Assembly: GCA_019090845.1 (NCBI GenBank)
Contig: JAHRVD010000182.1
Location: 1 to 6,802 of the forward strand
From: Marinosulfonomonas sp.
GTDB lineage: Bacteria; Pseudomonadota; Alphaproteobacteria; Rhodobacterales; Rhodobacteraceae
Length of the DNA: 6,802 nucleotides
Direction: 5' to 3'
Shown: positions 1-5,561 of the stretch, piece after piece
Layout: each line of letters opens with the position of its first letter
Position numbering within the stretch: the first letter of the stretch is position 1
Program-made: the position numbers and the translations under genes
Notes under the pieces: model-generated
What the model saw: the letters and a program-made list of their open reading frames with translations, nothing else
What the model was told of the DNA's origin: nothing
The model's database searches: none

Positions 1-26
1 GGGCCATTGCCGGCAAGAAGAAATAG
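1..26 (+). CDS. rpsM: 30S ribosomal protein S13, C-terminal tail (partial)
   Basis: Only the last seven codons and the TAG stop (24-26) are in the window. Read from base 3 they give AIAGKKK, a lysine-rich tail of the kind that ends S13 proteins. The assignment depends mostly on position: S13 directly precedes S11 in the alpha operon, and the stop here is 12 nt before the rpsK start. S13 sits in the head of the small ribosomal subunit. With so few residues the identity is inferred from gene order, not from sequence similarity. Confidence 0.75.
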
Positions 27-38
27 GGGGTCTGAACA

Positions 39-428
39 ATGGCACGCGAAAAGACTCGGACTAAGCGCAAAGAGCGCAAGAACATCGCCGCTGGTGTGGC
101 GCATGTGAACAGTTCCTTTAACAACACCAAAATCCTGATTTCTGACGTTCAGGGCAATGCGATTGCCTGGTCGTCGGCTGGCACCATGGGCTTTAAGGGC
201 TCACGGAAATCGACACCTTATGCGGCGCAGATGGCGGCTGAAGACGTTGCTAAGAAGGCACAGGAACATGGCGTAAAAACGCTGGAAGTAGAAGTTCAGG
301 GCCCCGGTGGCGGTCGTGAATCTGCACTTCGTGCGTTGGCCGCTGTTGGTCTTAACATCACTTCGATCCGTGATGTGACACCGATGGCCCATAACGGATG
401 CCGCCCGCCGAAACGTCGTCGGGTCTGA
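39..428 (+). CDS. rpsK: 30S ribosomal protein S11
   Basis: S11 is a small-subunit platform protein that contacts 16S rRNA near the mRNA exit channel. The 129-residue product has the usual family length. It shows a basic N-terminus ([11 protein letters not shown], residues 5-15), the VNSSFNNT block near residue 23, the glycine-rich [14 protein letters not shown] block near residues 87-100, and the classic basic end [12 protein letters not shown]. The start codon has a G-rich stretch (26-30) about 8 nt upstream, and the rpsM stop lies just before, as expected for co-transcribed alpha-operon genes. Nothing is truncated or unusual. Identification is secure. Confidence 0.98.
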   Translation: MAREKTRTKRKERKNIAAGVAHVNSSFNNTKILISDVQGNAIAWSSAGTMGFKGSRKSTPYAAQMAAEDVAKKAQEHGVKTLEVEVQGPGGGRESALRALAAVGLNITSIRDVTPMAHNGCRPPKRRRV

Positions 429-441
429 ATATTTTTAATAG

Positions 442-469
442 CTCGGGTTGCAGGCATCTGCGATCCGAG
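442..469 (+). promoter_or_regulatory. 12-bp RNA hairpin in the rpsK-rpoA spacer
   Basis: Bases 442-453 pair with 458-469 over 12 consecutive positions, including two G-U pairs (447-464 and 449-462), closing a GCAT tetraloop (454-457). The helix lies in the 113-nt gap between the rpsK stop and the rpoA start. Four T follow only after eight further bases (477-480), so it is a poor match to an intrinsic terminator. A second small stem (486-489 with 495-498) lies just downstream. The pairing is seen directly. A role in attenuation, RNA processing or translational control of rpoA is inference. Confidence 0.5.
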
Positions 470-541
470 ACCGTCATTTTAACCTCGGGCGTTCCCCGGC
501 TTACGGACATGGGCCACGGAACTGGAATTGAGGAGATACGC

Positions 542-1558
542 ATGATCCATAAAAACTGGGCCGAACTGATTAAGCCTAACCAACTGGAAGTTAAGCCAGG
601 CAATGATGTTGCCCGTCTTGCAACCGTTGTCGCCGAACCGCTGGAGCGTGGCTTTGGCCTGACGCTTGGCAATGCTCTGCGCCGTATTCTGATGTCGTCG
701 CTGCAAGGTGCAGCGATTACGTCTGTTCAGATTGACAATGTTCTGCACGAGTTTTCGTCCGTTGCCGGGGTTCGCGAAGATGTCACAGACATCGTTCTGA
801 ACCTGAAAGGTGTGGCGCTGCGTATGGAAGTCGAAGGGCCAAAGCGCCTGTCGATTTCGGCCAAAGGGCCTGCGGTTGTAACAGCCGGTGACATTTCGGA
901 AACTGCCGGAATTGAAGTTCTGAACAAAGAGCATGTGCTTTGCCATCTGGACGAAGGTGCCGATCTTTACATGGAGCTGACCGTAGAAACCGGTAAGGGC
1001 TATGTTGCTGCCGACAAAAACCGCCCAGAGGATGCACCAATTGGGCTTGTTCCGATTGATGCGATCTATTCGCCGGTCAAAAAGGTCAGCTATGATGTGC
1101 AGCCGACCCGCGAAGGTCAGGTTCTGGATTACGACAAGCTGACATTGAAGCTTGAAACAGACGGCTCGATCACACCGGATGATGCGCTGGCCTATGCTGC
1201 GCGGATTTTGCAGGATCAACTGTCGATATTCGTGAACTTTGACGAGCCTGAATCGGCACAGCGTCAGGATGATGACGACGGGTTGGAATTCAACCCGCTG
1301 CTGTTGAAAAAAGTGGACGAACTGGAACTTTCGGTCCGCTCTGCCAACTGCCTGAAGAACGACAATATCGTCTACATCGGCGATCTTATTCAGAAGACAG
1401 AAGCAGAAATGCTGCGCACACCAAACTTTGGTCGCAAGTCGCTGAACGAGATCAAAGAGGTTCTTTCGGGCATGGGCCTGCATCTTGGCATGGATGTCGA
1501 AGAATGGCCGCCTGAGAATATCGAAGACCTGGCAAAACGCTTCGAAGACCAGTTTTAA
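542..1558 (+). CDS. rpoA: DNA-directed RNA polymerase subunit alpha
   Basis: The alpha subunit dimerises to nucleate RNA polymerase assembly and contacts activators and UP-element DNA. From ATG 542 the product is 338 residues, the normal length for alphaproteobacteria. The reading frame is open further upstream, but AGGAGA at 531-536 gives an ideal ribosome binding site for this start. The N-terminal domain shows the assembly motif [17 protein letters not shown] (about residues 34-50). An acidic linker (DDDD, about residue 245) leads to the C-terminal domain with VRSANCLK; its arginine, residue 266, matches E. coli R265, the main DNA-contact residue. GRKSLNEIK and the terminal EEWPPENI block complete the domain. 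Both domains are intact. It is part of the same operon as rpsK and rplQ. Confidence 0.98.
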   Translation: MIHKNWAELIKPNQLEVKPGNDVARLATVVAEPLERGFGLTLGNALRRILMSSLQGAAITSVQIDNVLHEFSSVAGVREDVTDIVLNLKGVALRMEVEGPKRLSISAKGPAVVTAGDISETAGIEVLNKEHVLCHLDEGADLYMELTVETGKGYVAADKNRPEDAPIGLVPIDAIYSPVKKVSYDVQPTREGQVLDYDKLTLKLETDGSITPDDALAYAARILQDQLSIFVNFDEPESAQRQDDDDGLEFNPLLLKKVDELELSVRSANCLKNDNIVYIGDLIQKTEAEMLRTPNFGRKSLNEIKEVLSGMGLHLGMDVEEWPPENIEDLAKRFEDQF

Positions 1559-1563
1559 GGAAT

Positions 1564-1599
1564 TTCAGGTCGCGCCCGTGAATATTGGCGCGACCTGAA
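1564..1599 (+). promoter_or_regulatory. 13-bp perfect inverted repeat after rpoA
   Basis: TTCAGGTCGCGCC (1564-1576) is the exact reverse complement of 1587-1599, leaving a 10-nt loop. It begins 6 nt after the rpoA stop. The following bases (AATGAAATATC) have no T-run, so it does not look like a normal intrinsic terminator, and the same operon continues to rplQ. It may protect the 3' end of an rpoA message, be a processing site, or partly attenuate transcription; these roles are inference. Two smaller stems follow in the same spacer. Confidence 0.6.
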
Positions 1600-1619
1600 T
1601 GAAATATCTAGACGAAACG

Positions 1620-1664
1620 GGCACAGGAAGACTGTGCCTACGAGACGACCCGGGCATTCTGCCC
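1620..1664 (+). promoter_or_regulatory. two further hairpins in the rpoA-rplQ spacer
   Basis: GGCACAG (1620-1626) pairs with CTGTGCC (1632-1638) around the loop GAAGA. GGGCA (1652-1656) pairs with TGCCC (1660-1664) around TTC. With the larger inverted repeat at 1564-1599 they make most of the 170-nt rpoA-rplQ spacer structured. Neither is followed by a T-run. Their function is unknown; they may shape the leader of rplQ. Confidence 0.4.
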
Positions 1665-1728
1665 CAAGGAGAGTAGCCTGACGCAACAGGTTGCCGGACA
1701 AAGTATAATAGACTGATGGAGAAATAAA

Positions 1729-2142
1729 ATGCGTCACGCTCGCGGATACCGCCGCCTGAACCGAACCCATGAACACCGCAAAGCGTTGTTTGCCAATATG
1801 GCGGGTTCCCTGATTGAACATGAACAGATCAAGACGACTTTGCCCAAGGCAAAAGAGCTTCGTCGGATCATCGAAAAAATGGTAACGCTTGGCAAACGCG
1901 GCGATCTGCATGCGCGCCGTCAGGCTGCCTCGCAACTAAAACAGGACGCTTATGTAACGAAACTGTTTGATGTGCTTGGGCCACGTTACAAAGACCGCCA
2001 AGGTGGATATGTGCGTGTGCTAAAGGCCGGTTTTCGGTTTGGCGATATGGCACCTATGGCGATCATCGAGTTTGTGGACCGCGACGTTGACGCCAAGGGC
2101 GCGGCAGACAAAGCGCGGGTCATCGCTGAAGAAGCGGAATAA
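1729..2142 (+). CDS. rplQ: 50S ribosomal protein L17
   Basis: L17 is a large-subunit protein located near the peptide exit tunnel opening. The start [20 protein letters not shown] is the near-invariant L17 N-terminus, followed by [23 protein letters not shown] (about residues 23-45) and the C-terminal [23 protein letters not shown] region. The product has 137 residues, slightly longer than enterobacterial L17 because of an extra acidic tail ([12 protein letters not shown]), which is usual in alphaproteobacteria. GGAG at 1718-1721 is a good ribosome binding site. It is the last gene of the alpha operon and is followed directly by a strong terminator. Confidence 0.98.
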   Translation: MRHARGYRRLNRTHEHRKALFANMAGSLIEHEQIKTTLPKAKELRRIIEKMVTLGKRGDLHARRQAASQLKQDAYVTKLFDVLGPRYKDRQGGYVRVLKAGFRFGDMAPMAIIEFVDRDVDAKGAADKARVIAEEAE

Positions 2143-2173
2143 GCCCGACAACATTTCTGTCTGATTTTCTGTT

Positions 2174-2210
2174 TGGGCCGGTCACCAGTGACCGGCCCAT
2201 TTGCTTTTCT
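2174..2210 (+). terminator. intrinsic terminator of the ribosomal/rpoA operon
   Basis: GGGCCGGTCA (2175-2184) pairs perfectly with TGACCGGCCC (2189-2198) around a CCAG loop, with one more T-A pair at the base (2174-2199). It is followed by the T-rich run TTTGCTTTTCT. It lies 32 nt after the rplQ stop and 2 nt before the stop codon of the convergent small gene. On the - strand the bases after the stem are A-rich, so it should act only on + strand transcripts. Confidence 0.9.
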
Positions 2211-2211
2211 A

Positions 2212-2394
2212 CTAGTTGAATCGCTGATTCGTTCTTAATTGTTTCAATGTGATGGATGTGTTGAGCGTGTCGATCACCCGCTTTCTTTCATCCAACGATT
2301 TTGGCGCAGCGCCCAAAAACTCAAACAAATCATCGCGTTCCGGGCCGGGAATGGCCAACAGAAATTGCATTAATTCCAAATCGGTGGTTTTCAA
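2212..2394 (-). CDS. small hypothetical protein (60 aa), divergent from luxR
   Basis: I do not recognise this family. The product is 60 residues, starting with TTG (2394-2392, reading - strand). The start is supported by a strong GGAGGG ribosome binding site (2398-2403) three bases upstream. A downstream ATG (codon 9) has no comparable site. The protein has no signal peptide or membrane segment. It looks like a compact, soluble, mostly helical protein: acidic and hydrophobic in the first half (TDLELMQFLLAI, then RDDLFEFLGA), and basic towards the end (KQLRTNQRF). Codon choice is ordinary, which favours a real gene over a chance frame. It converges on rplQ across the terminator and diverges from luxR across a 120-nt spacer, so it may share control with luxR. 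A modulator role is only a guess from position. Confidence 0.65.
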   Translation of the reverse strand: MKTTDLELMQFLLAIPGPERDDLFEFLGAAPKSLDERKRVIDTLNTSITLKQLRTNQRFN

Positions 2395-2514
2395 GCGCCC
2401 TCCAATGGTTTAGTTTGAATTATCATTTACAATTTAAGGTTGACTAAACAAACCGCAACCCCTCTAACAATAAATATGCATTTTGGACGATTGTAGGAAC
2501 GGATACTTAAGGGC
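2395..2514. promoter_or_regulatory. AT-rich divergent promoter region of the small gene and luxR
   Basis: This 120-nt spacer must hold promoters for both flanking genes. On the - strand GATAAT (2424-2419) matches a -10 box in five of six positions and would place the transcript start about 18 nt before the TTG start, though no good -35 is seen. On the + strand TTGACT (2440-2445) is a good -35, but the best -10 partner (TAACAA, 2465-2470) is 19 bp away and weak. A seven-base inverted repeat, GTTTAGT (2408-2414) and ACTAAAC (2443-2449), spans the - strand -10. An ATGCAT-centred dyad (2476-2481) and ACAAT/ATTGT (2467-2471, 2490-2494) lie nearer luxR. No canonical 20-bp lux box is visible. Confidence 0.45.
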
Positions 2515-3126
2515 ATGGCAGATACGCAGGGACTTGATCTTGGTCTGGCAAAATTGTCGAATTTGGCGCCCCGCGGCTACGCGTTGGGGCTGCACATCCG
2601 TTTTTCATCGGCAAGTATCAATGTGCAAACTTATGATGCTAAGTGGATTCAGCTCTATACCGAAAAAGGGTATATGTTGTGCGATCCGCTGATCTCGTGG
2701 GGATTTGGCAATGAAGGTGCGATTCGCTGGAGCGAACTCGACTATCCGGATCCTCATAACATTCTAGAGCAGGCGGCCGGGTTCGGCCTTAAATACGGGG
2801 TCGCCGTTTCGCACGGCCCAACTTCTTCGCGTTCAATAGGCGGTTTCGCTCGCGAGGACCGAGAGTTTTCTGACAAGGAAATAGCGGCCATCGCAGAGAT
2901 TTTTGGCCGTCTGCATGAAGAGTCAACTCCACCCAAAAGCCTCACAGACGCACAAAGCATGGCATTGCGATTGGTGGCCAACGGAAGCCGCCACGCTGAA
3001 GCTGCTGCATTGCTTGGTATTTCAGAAAGCGCATTAAAGGCCCGACTCCGGTCGGCTCGTGAACGTCTTTTCGCGCGGACGACTGCCGAGGCGATTCAAA
3101 GGGCTCAGGAATACAATTTGCTCTGA
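2515..3126 (+). CDS. LuxR-family quorum-sensing transcriptional regulator
   Basis: This is an acyl-homoserine-lactone-responsive DNA-binding regulator. The N-terminal ligand-binding domain (about residues 15-130) keeps the signature W44-xxx-Y48, D57-P58 and W72, which match TraR W57, Y61, D70, P71 and W85. FGLKYG (90-95) matches the loop carrying TraR G113. The C-terminal helix-turn-helix spans about 139-200, with LTDAQ, GISESALKARL (168-178) and a typical LuxR end. Odd points: at 203 residues it is short for the family (usually about 230-250), mainly at the N-terminus, and an in-frame TAG at 2494 rules out a longer version. The near-invariant glutamate of the HTH (TraR E178) is Gln147, although L151 and G157 (TraR L182, G188) are kept. 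The ribosome binding site is weak. It lies 58 nt before luxI on the same strand, so it is the likely cognate receptor. The gene name of the ortholog cannot be decided from the sequence. Confidence 0.93.
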   Translation: MADTQGLDLGLAKLSNLAPRGYALGLHIRFSSASINVQTYDAKWIQLYTEKGYMLCDPLISWGFGNEGAIRWSELDYPDPHNILEQAAGFGLKYGVAVSHGPTSSRSIGGFAREDREFSDKEIAAIAEIFGRLHEESTPPKSLTDAQSMALRLVANGSRHAEAAALLGISESALKARLRSARERLFARTTAEAIQRAQEYNLL

Positions 3127-3184
3127 CAAAACGTCCCGGCTGGCAAGGTTTACACAACCCAACCCAACCAAGCTGGAGACTACA
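3127..3184 (+). promoter_or_regulatory. luxR-luxI spacer with AACCC tandem repeat
   Basis: The 58-nt spacer contains two AACCC units and a degenerate third AACCA (3156-3170), preceded by GGTTTACAC so that GGTT (3147-3150) can pair with any of the AACC copies. GGAG at 3175-3178 is the luxI ribosome binding site, 6 nt from the start. The possible pairing is weak. No recognisable lux box or terminator is present, so luxI may be transcribed with luxR or from an unrecognised promoter. Confidence 0.35.
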
Positions 3185-3772
3185 ATGCAGACTACTACAC
3201 TGTCATTTCAAAATATGCACATTCACGGCGAACTATTCACGGATGTTTTAAAAGCTCGTCATGAGTCGTTTATTATTCAGAAAAACTGGGACCTGCCGCA
3301 GGAAGACGGCATGGAATTTGACCAGTATGACACGCCGCAAAGCCGCTGGATCGCAGTTCATGATTTCGGACGCGTCCTTGCTGGTATCAGGATGACGCCA
3401 ACCACGGCCAAATGTGGCATCTATAGTTACATGATCCGTGATGCCCAACTTGGATTTCTGGATTCTATCCCAAAAAGTATTCTTTATGAGGAAGCCCCTG
3501 TCAGTGAACATATTTGGGAAACGTCGCGGGTGTTCGTGGCCCAGGATGTTCCGGCCAAGCTGCGGTTGGGTGTGCAAAAACACCTGATGCAGGAAATGGT
3601 TCGCACGGCGCGTGAAAACGGCGCGACTCAGCTTTTGGGTCTGTGTCCACGTGGCTGGAAACGCTGGATGAGCCGCCTTGGCTACCAGACCGAACATGTC
3701 GGTCCCTGCCAGGATGTTGGCGGCTCGCTCAATCAGGCAATTCTGATGCGGTTGAATACAAACCTGCACTAG
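3185..3772 (+). CDS. LuxI-family acyl-homoserine-lactone synthase
   Basis: The enzyme makes N-acyl-homoserine lactone signals from S-adenosylmethionine and an acyl-carrier-protein (or CoA) thioester in the cytoplasm. The frame is open further upstream into luxR, but ATG 3185 has a well-spaced GGAG site (3175-3178) and gives 195 residues, a normal LuxI length. All hallmark residues are present: R25, F29 and W35 in the N-terminal SAM region, E44/D46/D49 in MEFDQYDTP, R69 in LAGIRM, and E112 and R115 in WETSRVFV. The C-terminal half (QKHLMQEMVRTARENGA, LGYQTEHVGP) has the GNAT-like fold pattern that forms the acyl pocket. No catalytic residue is missing, so activity is expected; acyl chain length cannot be read from the sequence. 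The luxR gene upstream is the likely partner. The downstream gene, rarA, is unrelated in function. Confidence 0.96.
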   Translation: MQTTTLSFQNMHIHGELFTDVLKARHESFIIQKNWDLPQEDGMEFDQYDTPQSRWIAVHDFGRVLAGIRMTPTTAKCGIYSYMIRDAQLGFLDSIPKSILYEEAPVSEHIWETSRVFVAQDVPAKLRLGVQKHLMQEMVRTARENGATQLLGLCPRGWKRWMSRLGYQTEHVGPCQDVGGSLNQAILMRLNTNLH

Positions 3773-3828
3773 GGGCAGCTCTGCGCGACGGTTGGTGCAG
3801 TCTGAAAACGACGGATTGCACTTCCCCC

Positions 3829-3871
3829 GCCATGCGCTGGCCTTTACGGTCGGCGCATGGCCGATCTTTTT
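3829..3871 (+). promoter_or_regulatory. hairpin containing the rarA start codon, followed by T-run
   Basis: Bases 3829-3842 pair with 3848-3861 over 14 consecutive positions (12 Watson-Crick, two G-U) around the loop TTTAC. The rarA ATG (3857-3859) lies inside the right arm. Five T follow at 3867-3871, five bases after the stem. The shape is therefore close to an intrinsic terminator for luxR-luxI transcripts, and the same helix would hide the rarA start in the mRNA. The T-run is also codons 4-5 (Leu-Phe) of rarA, so it may be incidental. The pairing is directly visible; either function is inference. Confidence 0.5.
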
Positions 3872-5170
3872 GATAATGCAGACGAACCGACGGATGGGGC
3901 GACGAGCCGCCCGCTGGCGGATCGCCTGCGCCCGAAACATTTGTCGGATGTGGTCGGGCAGGACCACGTTCTGGGTCCGCTGGCACCACTGGGTGCGATG
4001 CTGTCATCGAACAGTTTTTCGTCGCTGATATTCTGGGGTCCGCCCGGCGTTGGGAAGACCACGATTGCCCGGCTACTGGCTGATGAAACGGACCTGCATT
4101 TCGTGCAAATAAGCGCGATATTTTCCGGCGTGGCGGACCTTAAGAAAGTATTCGAGGCTGCAAGGATCCGGCGTCGCAACGGACGCGGCACGTTGCTGTT
4201 CGTTGACGAAATTCACCGCTTTAACAAAGCGCAGCAGGATGGGTTTCTGCCGTTCATGGAGGACGGGACTATTTTGCTGGTCGGCGCGACCACAGAAAAT
4301 CCAAGTTTTGAGCTGAACGCAGCGCTGTTGTCGCGCGCGCAGGTTCTGGTCCTGCACCGGCTTTCCAAGATTGATCTGGAATTGCTCGCGCAACGGGCCG
4401 AAAAGGAACTTGGCAAACCGCTTGCGCTAACCGGGCCCGCACGCGAGGCGCTTTTGGAAATGGCCGATGGTGATGGTCGAGCCTTGCTGAACTTGATTGA
4501 GCAGATTGCGGCATGGAATCTTACCGAAAAAATTGACGTTGACGCTTTGGCGACCCGATTAATGCGGCGTGCTGCCAACTATGACAAATCGGGCGATGAG
4601 CATTACAATCTGATCTCTGCCCTGCACAAGTCGGTGCGGGGGTCGGACCCCGACGCGGCGCTTTATTGGTTTGCCCGCATGTTGAACGGCGGCGAGGATC
4701 CCCGGTATCTGGCACGTCGGATCACCCGAATGGCGGTCGAGGATATCGGCCTTGCCGATCCACAGGCGCAGGCGATTTGCATTGATGCCTGGCAAACCTA
4801 TGAGCGGCTTGGATCACCCGAGGGTGAGTTGGCGCTGGCGCAGGCGGTAACTTATCTGTCGTTGGCGCCGAAATCGAACGCCGGGTACGCCGCTTTTAAA
4901 AATGCGATGGCTGCAGCGCGAAAAACCGGATCTGAACCGCCGCCAAAACACATCCTGAATGCACCGACGAGTTTGATGAAAGATCAGGGTTATGGTGACG
5001 GCTATGCCTATGACCACGAATCCGAGGATGGGTTTTCCGGGCAAAATTATTTTCCCGAAAACATGCATCGGGGCGTCTATTACAGCCCGGTTGAGCGGGG
5101 CTTTGAGCGCGAGTTGAAAAAGCGCCTGGATTTCTTTGCAAAGCGGCGAGCGCAACGGGGCGACGGTTGA
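3857..5170 (+). CDS. rarA: replication-associated recombination protein A (AAA+ ATPase, RarA/MgsA/WRNIP1 family)
   Basis: RarA is a DNA-dependent AAA+ ATPase, related to clamp-loader subunits, that acts at stalled replication forks and helps maintain genome integrity. The 437-residue length is typical. The N-terminus MADLFD...RPLADRLRP is usual for alphaproteobacterial copies. The ATPase core shows Walker A GPPGVGKTT (61-69), Walker B LLFVDEIHRF (113-122), sensor 1 GATTEN (143-148) and LLSRAQV with the likely arginine finger R160. The C-terminal half carries the family tetramerisation region: HYNLISALHKSVRGSDPDAALYW is split here as HYNLISALHKS and VRGSDPDAALYW, then ARMLNGGEDPRYLARR. No other in-frame start exists downstream of a TGA at 3803, so ATG 3857 is firm, yet it has no clear Shine-Dalgarno and lies inside a hairpin. 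crcB follows after 31 nt. Confidence 0.97.
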   Translation: MADLFDNADEPTDGATSRPLADRLRPKHLSDVVGQDHVLGPLAPLGAMLSSNSFSSLIFWGPPGVGKTTIARLLADETDLHFVQISAIFSGVADLKKVFEAARIRRRNGRGTLLFVDEIHRFNKAQQDGFLPFMEDGTILLVGATTENPSFELNAALLSRAQVLVLHRLSKIDLELLAQRAEKELGKPLALTGPAREALLEMADGDGRALLNLIEQIAAWNLTEKIDVDALATRLMRRAANYDKSGDEHYNLISALHKSVRGSDPDAALYWFARMLNGGEDPRYLARRITRMAVEDIGLADPQAQAICIDAWQTYERLGSPEGELALAQAVTYLSLAPKSNAGYAAFKNAMAAARKTGSEPPPKHILNAPTSLMKDQGYGDGYAYDHESEDGFSGQNYFPENMHRGVYYSPVERGFERELKKRLDFFAKRRAQRGDG

Positions 5171-5201
5171 CAAAAGGCCCCGCGCGCGGGAAGGAATGCC
5201 G

Positions 5202-5561
5202 ATGTTTGCAACAATTCTTCCGGTCGCTTTGGGCGGCGCAGTCGGTGCCTTGGCTCGGTTTTTGATCGGGCTGGCGGCGCCGTTTCCATTTGGCACACTA
5301 ACCGTCAATATCCTTGGTTCATTTCTGATGGGTGTGGCCTTTGTGTTTTTTGCTGACAAAGGTCTGGATCGCTGGGCGCTGATGGTGACGACGGGCGTAT
5401 TGGGGGGCTTTACGACGTTTTCCACATTCTCGCTGGATGTATTGCGGCTGTACGAAGCGGGCCGGGTTTCGGCGGCAGGCGGGTATGTTCTGGTTTCGGT
5501 TGTCCTGTCGCTGGTCGCGATATTTGTCGCAGTCGCATTGATGCGGGGGGTACAGGGATGA
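5202..5561 (+). CDS. crcB: fluoride efflux channel CrcB/Fluc
   Basis: CrcB is a small inner-membrane channel that works as an antiparallel dimer to export fluoride. From ATG 5202 the product has 119 residues with four hydrophobic segments (about 3-25, 30-50, 58-80 and 92-115). Family motifs are present: GGAVGALARF (11-20), GTLTVNILGSFLMG (31-44, with N36) and GVLGGFTTFSTFS (65-77), whose phenylalanines line the fluoride path and whose glycine/threonine region binds the central sodium. An in-frame ATG at 5196 is less likely because AAGGA (5191-5195) is correctly spaced only for 5202. The spacer after rarA is too short for a fluoride riboswitch. It overlaps rluC by four bases (ATGA), so the two are probably translationally coupled. 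Confidence 0.95.
   Translation: MFATILPVALGGAVGALARFLIGLAAPFPFGTLTVNILGSFLMGVAFVFFADKGLDRWALMVTTGVLGGFTTFSTFSLDVLRLYEAGRVSAAGGYVLVSVVLSLVAIFVAVALMRGVQG

Noticed and set aside
479..1483. Long open frame on the - strand opposite rpoA
   Set aside because: It lies wholly within the conserved rpoA gene in the antisense direction and its translation has no recognisable domain. It is explained by codon bias of the real gene.
1704..1709. Perfect TATAAT upstream of rplQ
   Set aside because: No acceptable -35 hexamer lies 16-18 bp upstream (the best, CTGACG at 1678-1683, is 20 bp away), and it would leave a leader of only about 13 nt. Without transcript data it is not called as a promoter.
2174..2210. 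Bidirectional action of the rplQ terminator
   Set aside because: On the - strand the sequence after the stem is A-rich, not T-rich, so it should not terminate the small convergent gene.
2483..2692. Alternative open frame starting before luxR
   Set aside because: It is in a different frame from the LuxR protein, overlaps its 5' half, and its product has no recognisable features.
3127..3184. Canonical lux box in the luxR-luxI spacer
   Set aside because: No 18-20 bp dyad resembling a lux box was found; only a four-base GGTT/AACC pairing is present.
5171..5201. Fluoride riboswitch upstream of crcB
   Set aside because: The rarA-crcB spacer is 31 nt, too short for the element, and neither it nor the end of rarA shows the conserved riboswitch sequence pattern.
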